Below, in pieces: positions 22,146-29,470 of a stretch of 29,598 nt of DNA. The position numbers were made by a program, and so were the translations under genes. Every line of letters begins with the position of its first letter. The stretch's first letter is position 1. Under the pieces are notes generated by a model. The model saw only the letters and a list, made by a program, of their open reading frames with translations. It was not told the DNA's origin and did not search any database. The stretch lies in the IMG/VR virus record IMGVR_UViG_3300044680_000279, positions 1 to 29,598 of that record. One strand, written 5' to 3'. Origin of the DNA: a virus.

Positions 22146-23477
22146 CTAGGCGTGCTCGACGACGACGGCCCGCTTGTAGGCGGCGCTGTCACCCGTGAGC
22201 ATGTCGGTTCCGACGGTGTACCCACCGATCCACGACCAGGTGCTCGAGAGCACTTGTCCGAACCGGTCGAGCGGTGCCCGGAGGATGCGGGCGACTCCGC
22301 CGATCATGTCGACCTGGACGGTCGAGCCGGCGTTCAGCGTCGAGACCAGGCTACCCATGCTCTCGAAGGGGGCCTTGATGAGGCACCCATCGCCGCACAC
22401 GATCGGACGGTAGTACGTCACGCCCGAGGGGTTGGTGCCGGTCGGGGTGACGTTGTTCAGCACCCAGTCGATGCCGACGAACCGACCGAGGAACTCGATG
22501 CCACTATTGCCGGAGGCGCCCGAGCCGAGGGTCAAGTTCTCGTAGGCCGGCGTGTCCGCACGCCCCTGGTAGACCTGGCGGAAGTTCGCGTCTTGGAACA
22601 GCTCATTGAGCGTCTGCGGCGCGATGTGGGCGGTGTAGGCGCCCCCGACCGGATGGACGTTCTGCGAACGCAACCGGGTCACAGCCGACTCGAACAGAGC
22701 CAGGGTGGCGACGTCGCCGGCAACCAGGGTCGAGGCCGAGGTGCGAGCGTTCGGCCGGTACTGGACCGGAGCGATGGACGAGACGACGGCCCAGCCGGTC
22801 GTTGCGGAGACCGCAGTGCCGAGGGTCAGCGTGTCGCTCGCATGGCCCGCCGTGATGGTCACGCCGGTCACGGTGTTCGCGACACCGTTGACGGTCACCG
22901 TCAGGGGGTTGGACCCGGAGACGGGCTGGAGCTGAGGAACCGCGACGCCGGTCGCCGCTTCCACCCCGGAAGTGGTGGACAGCGTGACGGGAGCGAAGGC
23001 GAACCCGGAGGCGTCGGCCACGTCCAGCGTGGTCGAGGAGGTGCTGCCTGCCGTCGCGTAGGTCGTTCCCTCGCCATAGGCCCCGTACAACGAGAGCTGG
23101 GCGATGAGGTTCATGGACTGCGCGGCGTTGATGCCGAGCTGCTTGTTGTCCTCGAGGAACTTGGAGGCGAGAGCCTGCGCGCTCACGGCCATGTTGGTGT
23201 CGATGGAGTTACCGAACTGATCCATCTTCACTGAGTACTGCTCGAACCCGTAGGCCGAGGCGCTGGCGTCGGAGCCGGTGACGGCAGTCGTCACCGGAGC
23301 CATCAGCCCGGCGCGGGTGAGGATGGACTGCGAACCGAGCTGCGCACCCCACGGCCGGATGTCGGCGAGGGTGTCATACAGGAAGAGGGGAACGAGGGCG
23401 TCGTCGAACACGCGGTCGAGGAGGCCGTTCTGCACGATCTCTTGGAGCGAGGCGGGGAGTGCGTCGCGAAAGCTCAT
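22146..23477 (-). CDS. Major capsid protein (HK97 fold)
   Basis: A 443-residue protein placed directly behind the scaffold gene. The N-terminal arm (residues 1-60) is followed by strand-helix segments including the long spine-like helix around residues 95-132 (AVSAQALASKFLEDNKQLG, AAQSMNLIAQLSL). Residues 140-240 are Thr/Ser/Val-rich with strong strand alternation (PLTVTVNGVANTVTGVTIT), most likely an Ig-like domain inserted into the capsid fold. The core resumes at 248-300 (AGDVATLALFESAVTRLRSQNV, AHIAPQTLNELFQD) and closes with IGGVARILRAPLDRFGQ. Features of the N4-gp56 or HK97-like families are plausible. The start has AAAGGA 12 nt upstream. Confidence 0.85.
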   Translation of the reverse strand: MSFRDALPASLQEIVQNGLLDRVFDDALVPLFLYDTLADIRPWGAQLGSQSILTRAGLMAPVTTAVTGSDASASAYGFEQYSVKMDQFGNSIDTNMAVSAQALASKFLEDNKQLGINAAQSMNLIAQLSLYGAYGEGTTYATAGSTSSTTLDVADASGFAFAPVTLSTTSGVEAATGVAVPQLQPVSGSNPLTVTVNGVANTVTGVTITAGHASDTLTLGTAVSATTGWAVVSSIAPVQYRPNARTSASTLVAGDVATLALFESAVTRLRSQNVHPVGGAYTAHIAPQTLNELFQDANFRQVYQGRADTPAYENLTLGSGASGNSGIEFLGRFVGIDWVLNNVTPTGTNPSGVTYYRPIVCGDGCLIKAPFESMGSLVSTLNAGSTVQVDMIGGVARILRAPLDRFGQVLSSTWSWIGGYTVGTDMLTGDSAAYKRAVVVEHA

Positions 23478-23502
23478 CTCAGGGGGTGTCCTTTTTCAGG
23501 GG

Positions 23503-24153
23503 CTAGAGTTTGACGTTGTATTTCCTGGCTGCTTCGGCCAGCTCGTCCCTCGACGCCTTGCGGTAGTCGACGTCCCCGACAGCGCCGCCAGTGGCATCGG
23601 GCGAGCTCGGCCTCGGAGTCACCTTCCCGAACCATTCGGGGGTGCTGGCCTTCACCGCCTCGATCGCCTCCGGTATGCCGGCGACTTCGAGCCCATCCAC
23701 CTTGAGGCCCGTGGTATCGACCAGCTTCATCGCTGCGGGGATGCGCTCGGGGTTGATTCCCGAGTCCCTCAGCGCACCTTCGAGCTTGGTGAGGGCGAGC
23801 AGTTGCGTCGCGGTCTGCAAAGTCCGGTCCGCTTCCTGCTTCGCCTCGTCGCGCTCTTTGGTCAGCCGTTCGACCTCAGACAACTTGGCGTCTTCCGCTG
23901 CCTTGGCCTCCGCTAGGAGAGCCTTGGCGGCATCGAGGTCCGTCACCCCCAGCGTCTTGAGGAGATCCGTCTCCGCAGTGGATCGACCGTTTGCTCGGGC
24001 TTCGCCGGCAATCCTGTCGAGGTCCGCTTGCGTGAACTTGACCTCTTTGGCCTTGCGCTCATCCTCGAGTCGCTTGGCTTCGGCTTCATCGGCGATTCGC
24101 TTCGCCTCTGCTGCTTCTGCCGCGGCCTTCTCTTCTGCTGTCGGTTCTGGCAC
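23503..24153 (-). CDS. Scaffolding protein
   Basis: A 216-residue, highly charged, Ala/Glu/Lys-rich protein. Residues 1-40 and 85-120 are coiled coil (AEAKRIADEAEAKRLEDERK, KLSEVERLTKERDEAKQEAD). In between lies the segment FTQADLDRIAGEARANGRSTAE, common in phage scaffolds. The Pro/Ser-rich linker near residues 185-195 and the basic C-terminal helix (ELAEAARKYNVKL) fit the capsid-binding end. Scaffolds guide capsid assembly and leave before DNA packaging. The GTG start has GGGGAG five bases upstream. The promoter-like site C and a 5-bp stem (24164-24180) lie in the leader. It is directly followed by the major capsid gene. Confidence 0.8.
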   Translation of the reverse strand: MPEPTAEEKAAAEAAEAKRIADEAEAKRLEDERKAKEVKFTQADLDRIAGEARANGRSTAETDLLKTLGVTDLDAAKALLAEAKAAEDAKLSEVERLTKERDEAKQEADRTLQTATQLLALTKLEGALRDSGINPERIPAAMKLVDTTGLKVDGLEVAGIPEAIEAVKASTPEWFGKVTPRPSSPDATGGAVGDVDYRKASRDELAEAARKYNVKL

Positions 24154-24196
24154 TCACACTCCCCTTGATTTCCCGTCAAGTACGGTCGTGGCGGCG

Positions 24197-24234
24197 AGAG
24201 TACGGGGCGCGTTATCGGGGAACCCGACAGTTTC
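24197..24234 (-). promoter_or_regulatory. Candidate late promoter C (shared 15-bp element + 17 nt + TACTCT)
   Basis: The 15-mer GAACCCGACAGTTTC lies at 24220-24234, identical to sites A and B, and shares GGGAACCCGACAGTTTC with A. On the minus strand it is followed after exactly 17 nt by TACTCT (24202-24197), a TAnnnT hexamer. The predicted start near 24190 gives a leader of about 37 nt that includes the 5-bp stem CTTGA...TCAAG and the scaffold RBS. The site lies between divergent genes, so control of the plus-strand endonuclease gene is also possible. Confidence 0.65.
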
Positions 24235-24276
24235 AGATTCGACTTCGGCGGCGACCCCTCGTTGTAGGGTTTGTCC

Positions 24277-24729
24277 ATGCCGAACCCGGGCCATCCGATG
24301 ACCAATATGCCCATCGCCATTCGCACCTACGAAGAGACCGATCTCGGATATGAGGAAATCGCCAAAGTCTTGAAGGTGCCTCGTCGCGCCCTCAAGGATC
24401 ACCTGATCGAAAGGGGAACATTCCGAGGGGCAGCCGCCGGAACGGCTCTCGCCCGGGATCGCGGTGAACGCACCCGAGCGGCCAGTCGCGAACCAAAAAT
24501 CGTGAGGTGGAGGAGGTCGGCCGAGACTCACCGCCGGCAATCTCTGAGACGTCGATACGGGCTCACAATCGAGCAGTTCGATGAAATGCTCGCGGAGCAG
24601 GGAGGGGTCTGTGCTATCTGCGGGACGGACACGCCGCTAGGCCGAGGCACATTCCATGTCGACCATGACCACCAAACGGGTCAGGTCAGGGGGCTTCTCT
24701 GCCATCCCTGCAACTGCGAGTGGGCGTGA
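24277..24729 (+). CDS. Endonuclease VII-like HNH nuclease, C-terminus lost by frameshift
   Basis: A plus-strand gene inside the minus-strand late operon. From ATG 24277 the product has 150 residues. Residues 15-45 look like a helix-turn-helix (YEEIAKVLKVPRRALKDHLIE). Residues 85-150 match the endonuclease VII family: YGLTIEQFDEMLAEQGGVC, C112 and C115 (CAIC), H127-V-D129-H130-D131-H132, then C142 and C145 (CHPCN). The frame stops right after CNCEWA, whereas the family continues. The -1 frame carries on in family style (GVIENAEWCGRADAYLRST) to TAG 24803, so one base (GGGG read as GGG) seems missing near 24723. Zinc and metal sites are intact, but the dimerising tail is lost. The function would be DNA junction cleavage or homing. 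Confidence 0.75.
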   Translation: MPNPGHPMTNMPIAIRTYEETDLGYEEIAKVLKVPRRALKDHLIERGTFRGAAAGTALARDRGERTRAASREPKIVRWRRSAETHRRQSLRRRYGLTIEQFDEMLAEQGGVCAICGTDTPLGRGTFHVDHDHQTGQVRGLLCHPCNCEWA

Positions 24730-24768
24730 TTGAGAACGCCGAATGGTGCGGGCGGGCCGACGCCTATC

Positions 24769-25386
24769 TCAGATCGACGGCAACAGCGGCGCACCCGGGA
24801 TAGGGGGCCCGCAGGTGCATCTACAGGCCGCGTGCACCGCGCCGGGCCACCCGATGAGTGGCATTTGATCGGCCCGGAAGTTGGAACCATCGGCGGCGCG
24901 ACACTCCGGCGTAGTGTGCTCGTCGAGGACCGCGTGCCATCCGAGATAGGCGAGTGTGGTCTCGGTGCGATCTCCGAGGAGGCGCGCCGTCATGTCTTGC
25001 AGTGCCGCGGCGCGCTGCCGTCGTTCCTCCGCTTGGAGATGGAGGGCGTAGTACCGCTCCTCGGCTTGCTGCGCGGCGGCGACATCGGTCGCCTGCGCCA
25101 GCCGGTCATGCGCGGCCACGACGTACAGGGCGAGCCATGCAGGGGCATGGGAGCGTTCGATCTGCTGGCAGGGACCATCCGGCACCCCGAGGTCGCCGAT
25201 CTGGTTGCCGTTCTCGACGAGGGCCGCGAGCCAGCGGATCAGGTCATCACTGATCGAGGGGGTCAGTAGCGCAAGGAGATCAGCCAGTCCGAGCCGCAGG
25301 CCATAGCCGACCTGCTCAGTGGCGATGAGGGCGGCGATCTCCTCGAGGATCTGCCGATTGGTCTTCTTCTGTGTCTGCGTGCTCAA
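24769..25386 (-). CDS. MuF-like minor head protein
   Basis: A 205-residue protein behind the portal gene. Residues 1-140 are helical (long amphipathic stretch around AAQQAEERYYALHLQAEERRQ). The C-terminus has the SPP1 gp7/MuF signature: HAVLDEHTTPECRAADG (C162), then FRADQMPLIGWPGAVH (H185) and CRCTC (C188, C190). This domain binds portal and is packaged in the head in related phages. The start is TTG 25386, overlapping the portal TGA (ATTGA), so expression relies on coupling. It is shorter than typical MuF proteins and has no fused toxin or enzyme domain. Its 3' end would overlap the restored endonuclease VII frame by 35 nt. Confidence 0.75.
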   Translation of the reverse strand: MSTQTQKKTNRQILEEIAALIATEQVGYGLRLGLADLLALLTPSISDDLIRWLAALVENGNQIGDLGVPDGPCQQIERSHAPAWLALYVVAAHDRLAQATDVAAAQQAEERYYALHLQAEERRQRAAALQDMTARLLGDRTETTLAYLGWHAVLDEHTTPECRAADGSNFRADQMPLIGWPGAVHAACRCTCGPPIPGAPLLPSI

Positions 25387-26882
25387 TCGACACCGCTGGT
25401 CGGGTCGATGCCGTCACCCGCCGGGGTCGAACCCTTGCCGCGGAGGATGTCGACGACGTGCTTGCCGAGCTGGCCCACACCCTGCCCCTGGCCCGCGCCG
25501 GGCGGGAACATGCCAGCCTCGAGGATGGCGTCGACCTCTTCCTGCACTGCCTCGGGGCCCCAGGTCGGATGCACGGTCTCCACGAGGGTCTGCGTCGATG
25601 CCGCCGCGGCCTGCCGCAGATAGAGCACCTCTTGGGCGCCGTCGAGAGGATCGCTCGGGAGGCCGTCGCCGAGCTCGATGTCGGGGAGTTGGCCGGCGAC
25701 CTCGCTCTCGCCCCGGATGATGGACATGGCGATGGCTGTGCCCCAGCCGAGGGCCTGGAGCGCCATGTGTTCCTTGCCGGAACGGGTGAGAAGGGTGCGG
25801 AGCTGGGCCAGCTTCATCGCATAGCCGGAGACCGCACGCTGCACGCTGGCCGTCTCGCCTTGGATCCCCCAGGTGGTGGGCGCATAGCCCGCACAGGTGA
25901 CCATGAGCTGAGCGAGATGGTTCGTCCAGTCGGTGTGCTCCTTGAACTGGAGTTTGATGTCGACGGTGTTGATGAGGTCGGAGTTGCCCGAGCCCATCGG
26001 GGCTCGCATACGCGACCCGCCCGTGATGATGGCCGCGTCGAGTTGGTGCCGGCCCGTGTCGTCGATCAGGGACTTGTCGACGAAGAGGCGCGGGACCGAC
26101 TTGCGCCCCCGGTCGAGCATGAGGGTCTCGGCCTCATTGATGTCGTCGAAGAGGGGCCCGAGACCGAACAGGTCGGACTCCGCGCCGGGCACGTTCTCCC
26201 ATGGGATGAGGGTGGGTGTGTCGAGGCCGGTCTCCCATACGGGCTCGAGATCGGCGAACTCGGGCACCTTGGTGAGTGGAACCTCTTTGCCGAGCTCGGA
26301 GCGGACGCCCTTGTAGAGGTGGCGCTCGACCAGGCCCTTCGTGTGCTCCTCGAGGAGGCGGTACACGTCGTCCTTGGTGTGGTCGGGCTTGCGCTCGATG
26401 ATGACCATGCCGCCGGCATAGAAGGACCCATGCCGGATGTCCCATACGATCTGATCCTCGGGGACCGTGGTGACGAGGGGGACGTTCTCCGAGATGTCGC
26501 GGTCCCACAAGATGCGGATTCCGAGCCGGCCCTCGCACGCGACATCCACTCCTCCGCTGATGCAGAAGGCCCCGAAATCGTTGACCCTGAGCAGGTCCAT
26601 AAGGTCATCGGGGTCGCCTGGATAGGACACCTGCGGAGTCTCCGAGAACAGGAGGGACGAGGAGAACCGGCAGAGCTCCCGCGGCCAGGGCACGGGTACG
26701 AATGTCTCGACCTTGTGCTGGTCGGTGGAGAGGTTCGGGTTCGCCGCGATCATCTCCGCCCGGTCGTTGCGATACCGCTTGCGGTAGCCGTCGATCTCGT
26801 CCCAGTGCTTGCGGACCTCGGGCGGTGGCCAGGTCGGCTCCTTGGACGACCAAAGCGTGCGGAGATGGTCAAAGAGGTTCAT
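25383..26882 (-). CDS. Portal protein (SPP1 gp6-like)
   Basis: A 499-residue protein between large terminase and MuF-like genes. It carries typical portal features: KHWDEIDGYRKRYRND near the start, PWPRELCRFSSSLLFSE (residues 66-82), and VPEDQIVWDIRHGSFYAGGMVIIERK, part of the wing strands. ENVPGAESDLFGLGPLFDDINEAETLMLDRGRKS is the region before the stem, and TASVQRAVSGYAMKLAQLRTLLTRSG is the long helix lining the channel. The Gly/Pro-rich C-terminus (GAGQGQGVGQLG) lies on the crown side. Portals form the dodecameric DNA channel and dock the terminase. The ATG overlaps the terminase stop (ATGA). Confidence 0.9.
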   Translation of the reverse strand: MNLFDHLRTLWSSKEPTWPPPEVRKHWDEIDGYRKRYRNDRAEMIAANPNLSTDQHKVETFVPVPWPRELCRFSSSLLFSETPQVSYPGDPDDLMDLLRVNDFGAFCISGGVDVACEGRLGIRILWDRDISENVPLVTTVPEDQIVWDIRHGSFYAGGMVIIERKPDHTKDDVYRLLEEHTKGLVERHLYKGVRSELGKEVPLTKVPEFADLEPVWETGLDTPTLIPWENVPGAESDLFGLGPLFDDINEAETLMLDRGRKSVPRLFVDKSLIDDTGRHQLDAAIITGGSRMRAPMGSGNSDLINTVDIKLQFKEHTDWTNHLAQLMVTCAGYAPTTWGIQGETASVQRAVSGYAMKLAQLRTLLTRSGKEHMALQALGWGTAIAMSIIRGESEVAGQLPDIELGDGLPSDPLDGAQEVLYLRQAAAASTQTLVETVHPTWGPEAVQEEVDAILEAGMFPPGAGQGQGVGQLGKHVVDILRGKGSTPAGDGIDPTSGVD

Positions 26883-28153
26883 GCGGCTTCCGTTTCCTCG
26901 GTGTCGGAGTCGCCGAGGACGTAGTGCCGGCTGGCGTAGAACGCCGTGGCTGCGTCGACGGAGTGGTCGTGGCCCTTGGCATACACGTCGTCACCCGTGC
27001 CCTTCTTGGCGTCGTAGTGGTATGCCTTGGAGTCGATGAGAAGCTGGACGTTCCTCTCGGAGAGGATCTCCCGGTCGCGCTCGAGATAGTGAACCCGGGT
27101 CAGGACACCCGCCTTCTTGTAGGCGTTGAAGGGCACCGGCTGGACGTAGGTGGGGGCGTTGCGCTCCTCGAGCACTTTGGCCAAGGTGACGTTCTCGTCC
27201 GCGCCTGCCGCGTCCGCATAGATGGTCTGGATGTTGTACCGGATGCAGTAGTCGGCGATGATGTGACACTTCGCGACGAGCTCGATCCGCTCGAGCACCT
27301 CCTCGTCGATCCATGCGATGCGTCCGTCGGCGAGCTCCACGTTGACCTCGAGCACGGTGAAGTTCCATCCCCAGTCGAGGCCGGCCTCGCAGGAGGGGGT
27401 GTCCGGCACCACGAGCTCGGTCCGAGCGCGGTACGCCAGGTCGAGCTTCTCCCCGTCGAATACGGCACCGGCAAAGGCGAGGGGGGAGGCGAGGTACTCC
27501 TGGCCGAAGACTTCCTTGGGCAGGGAGCGGCGCGCCTCTTCGATCTCGGCGACGGGGATGTAGGGGTTCTCGGCCGTGGGGAAGCGCCAGCCCTGCCATT
27601 CGGTGTTCTCGGGATCGAGCGCGAACCTGTAGAGGTCGTAGAACCAGTTTTCGCCATCGAAGGTGGAGATGAGGAGGGCCTCGCCCTGCTTGTCCGACAG
27701 GGCCGGCCGGATGGCCTGGGTCCAGAGGTCTTGGGCGACGAATGCGGCCTCGTCGATGATGACCAGATCAAGACCCTCGCCTCGGAGGTTGTCCCACCGC
27801 TCCCCCGACTTGAAGGAGATGCGGCCGCCCGTGGAGAGATAGATCTCCCCGAAGGTCTTGTTGACCTCGCGATGCTTGGTGGGGATGAGCTTTGCCACCA
27901 TGCGGAGAGCCATGCGGCTCTGACTGTGTGAGGGAGAGACCCACCAGACGACGGCATCGGGTTTACTTGCGGCCACAATTACCGCCTTGGCCGTGGCGAG
28001 CATGGTCTTCCCGAACCGCCGGCCGGCGGCGACCACTTTGAACCGGGCAGGATCCTCGAATACCTCCTGCTGGGCAGGGTGCATGTTGAGCTCGAACCGC
28101 CACTCGGACGCCCCGGTGCGGGAGATGCTCTCCTCGCCGGCCGGCCTACCCAC
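26879..28153 (-). CDS. terL: Terminase large subunit
   Basis: A 424-residue packaging motor. ATPase domain: HPAQQEVF adenine-binding segment, Walker A AAGRRFGKT (residues 42-50), Walker B LVIIDE (residues 130-135) with catalytic E135, and coupling motif LLISTFDG (160-167). The nuclease domain shows acidic residues in AGLDWGW (D260), IYADAAG (D314) and DHSVDAATAFYA (D396/D400), the RNase H-like triad. The length is typical. The GTG at 28153 overlaps the end of the 48-residue gene by 8 nt; an internal ATG at residue 24 (NMHPAQQ) is a possible alternative start. It cuts concatemeric DNA and drives it through the portal. Confidence 0.95.
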   Translation of the reverse strand: MGRPAGEESISRTGASEWRFELNMHPAQQEVFEDPARFKVVAAGRRFGKTMLATAKAVIVAASKPDAVVWWVSPSHSQSRMALRMVAKLIPTKHREVNKTFGEIYLSTGGRISFKSGERWDNLRGEGLDLVIIDEAAFVAQDLWTQAIRPALSDKQGEALLISTFDGENWFYDLYRFALDPENTEWQGWRFPTAENPYIPVAEIEEARRSLPKEVFGQEYLASPLAFAGAVFDGEKLDLAYRARTELVVPDTPSCEAGLDWGWNFTVLEVNVELADGRIAWIDEEVLERIELVAKCHIIADYCIRYNIQTIYADAAGADENVTLAKVLEERNAPTYVQPVPFNAYKKAGVLTRVHYLERDREILSERNVQLLIDSKAYHYDAKKGTGDDVYAKGHDHSVDAATAFYASRHYVLGDSDTEETEAA

Positions 28154-28292
28154 GGAACGGCTCGCAGGTCCAGAAGCCCTCAGCCGGGCCCGAAGGCTCG
28201 ACGAAGTGGAACCCGTTGCCGCGGCAACGGAAGCAGATGATCTCAGCCGAGGGAACGACGGGAGTGGGAATGTCCCGGCGGAGCCAGCTCAT
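28146..28292 (-). CDS. 48-residue zinc-binding-like peptide between terminase genes
   Basis: A very short gene that exactly fills the space between the terminase subunits. It encodes MSWLRRDIPTPVVPSAEIIC, then FRCRGNGFHFVEP and FWTCEPFRG. Cysteines C20, C23 and C43 suggest a one-sided zinc ribbon or knuckle with a missing fourth ligand (H29 could serve). The Shine-Dalgarno is excellent (GAGGAGGAG, 8 nt before ATG), and the ATG overlaps the small terminase stop (ATGA). Its TAG lies inside the start of the large terminase (GTGGGTAG). Context suggests an accessory to packaging, but no function is known. Confidence 0.7.
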   Translation of the reverse strand: MSWLRRDIPTPVVPSAEIICFRCRGNGFHFVEPSGPAEGFWTCEPFRG

Positions 28293-28786
28293 GCGGCGGT
28301 CTCCTCCTCGAGCACGCCGACGTCGATGACGTCATCGCGGCGCGACGGCACTCCCCCGCCGAACCGGACCACCACGGTCGTCGATCGAGTTCCGCTGGCC
28401 TCCTTCTTGAGCCCGTCGATCCCACGCAGGCGGGCGATGACCTGCACGGCCTCGATGACGGTCTTGAGGTAGGACGGTCCGGCCATGGAGTTGTCGGGAA
28501 GGCGGCCATGGGACTCCCACGCCTTGCTGGCCACGGCCTCCATCTGGCCGATCAGCCGCTCCGTCTCGTACTCGACGTCCTCGGCCCTGGTGCGCCGCTC
28601 CTTGGCATAGCGGTCGAGCCAGTTGCGGATCGTGGTGGGGGTGACGCCGAACCGCTCGGCGACCTTCCGCTGGCTCCAGCCGGTGTTGCACAGATACCAC
28701 GCCTCGGCATGGCGGTCGTCGGCATCGGCCTGCTCGATCTCGGCCTCAGTGAGGGGGGTGAGGGTGCCCCGGGGTACGGTCGCCAT
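28289..28786 (-). CDS. terS: Terminase small subunit
   Basis: A 165-residue protein with a clear helix-turn-helix at residues 37-60 (WSQRKVAERFGVTPTTIRNW) that should bind the packaging site. A helical oligomerisation region follows (VEYETERLIGQMEAVASKAWESHG, then LKTVIEAVQVIARLRGIDGLKKE), and the C-terminal tail is charged (RRDDVIDVGVLEEETAA), as in tail segments that contact the large subunit. It starts by TGATG overlap on the basic peptide gene and lies just upstream of the large terminase. The order and motif make the call reliable. Confidence 0.85.
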   Translation of the reverse strand: MATVPRGTLTPLTEAEIEQADADDRHAEAWYLCNTGWSQRKVAERFGVTPTTIRNWLDRYAKERRTRAEDVEYETERLIGQMEAVASKAWESHGRLPDNSMAGPSYLKTVIEAVQVIARLRGIDGLKKEASGTRSTTVVVRFGGGVPSRRDDVIDVGVLEEETAA

Positions 28787-28938
28787 CAGGTGTACCGTCC
28801 CCGGGGGGTCTTTGGCCGGCTCGGGTGCTTGGGGCGCTTCGGGCGGGTGGGCGCCTGGTGCTCCCGGGCGAGCAGGCTCCGTCGAACCTGACTCACGGCG
28901 GTCTTCTTCGGCCGGTCGATGCCCTTGGATCGCGCCAT
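28786..28938 (-). CDS. 50-residue basic peptide
   Basis: A short gene encoding MARSKGIDRPKKTAVSQVRR, followed by a Lys/Arg/Pro-rich tail with repeated RPKRPKHPSRPK elements. The net charge is strongly positive and the tail is disordered in appearance, which fits a nucleic-acid-binding peptide; this is inference. I chose ATG 28938 because it overlaps the preceding stop by one base (TGATG), and its own TGA overlaps the small terminase ATG in the same way. The longer frame to 29088 lies within the preceding gene. Not recognised by family. Confidence 0.6.
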   Translation of the reverse strand: MARSKGIDRPKKTAVSQVRRSLLAREHQAPTRPKRPKHPSRPKTPRGRYT

Positions 28939-29252
28939 CAGCGGTACGTCCAACAGCCCACGGCCGAGGAGTGCTGGGGGGCGGAACAGATCCACAGCGA
29001 ATCGTTCCCGTCGAGAATGGCCTGGCCGTTCACGCCCACTGCGGATTCGGGGACGATCTTCTCGCCACTGGGACCTCGCTGGACCCATCCGGTGCCCCGA
29101 TACTCGTCGGGCCAGACGCGGACGACGATGAGTGGTACGACATCGCCAGGGCTAGGAGAGTTGCCCCATCCGTGCCTCGCAGCTGCCTCGCCAATGCGAT
29201 GGCAGTCGTTCGGGCTCAGCCGGTAGAGAACGGTATCGCCGACAGCGACCAT
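28938..29252 (-). CDS. Small conserved-type phage protein before terminase
   Basis: A 104-residue protein: MVAVGDTVLYRLSPNDC, then PGDVVPLIVVRVWPDEY, then GVNGQAILDGNDSLWICSA and GCWTYR. The strand-rich 'V.GD.V.Y ... vP.IVV.V ... vN.Q..LDGND..W ... G.W.' layout is that of small beta-barrel proteins often placed ahead of terminase genes in actinophages. Their function is unknown. It is linked to both neighbours by TGATG overlaps and has no RBS of its own, so it is probably translated by reinitiation. Confidence 0.65.
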   Translation of the reverse strand: MVAVGDTVLYRLSPNDCHRIGEAAARHGWGNSPSPGDVVPLIVVRVWPDEYRGTGWVQRGPSGEKIVPESAVGVNGQAILDGNDSLWICSAPQHSSAVGCWTYR

Positions 29253-29470
29253 CAGGCAGCGAGGTCGTCGACCAGGCGGTTGCGCCGCTCGAGGGCACAG
29301 GTGGCGCAGACCTTGATCGGGTCACCCTTCGGGGCGAGGGGGTCCTGCACGAGCTGGCCGGCGTCGGTCGATTCGCACCGCCAGCAATAGCCCTCGTCCA
29401 GCCATTGCTTGCTCAGCCACGGGAGGTCGCGGGTGGAGCACTGGTTGAGGGGGATGGGAGGGAGTTCCAT
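29252..29470 (-). CDS. 72-residue zinc-ribbon protein
   Basis: A protein with a four-cysteine zinc ribbon: C29-C32 (YCWRCES) and C55-C58 (VCATCAL). The N-terminal part LPWLSKQWLDEG and a basic segment ERRNRL surround it. The start ATG 29470 overlaps the stop of the membrane peptide by one base, with GGAG 11 nt upstream. The longer frame to 29545 is shadow. Such small ribbons may bind nucleic acid or partner proteins; no specific role can be given. It is one of three small cysteine-pair proteins in the window. Confidence 0.65.
   Translation of the reverse strand: MELPPIPLNQCSTRDLPWLSKQWLDEGYCWRCESTDAGQLVQDPLAPKGDPIKVCATCALERRNRLVDDLAA

Noticed and set aside
23488-23500. CCT-GAAAA-AGG micro-hairpin between scaffold and capsid genes
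   Set aside because: The stem is only 3 bp and no T-run follows; the AAAGGA part is better read as the capsid RBS.
24164-24180. CTTGA/TCAAG stem with a 7-nt loop, and a TTGAC resembling a -35 box, before the scaffold gene
   Set aside because: Too weak for a terminator and no matching -10 at proper distance; kept only as a possible leader structure.
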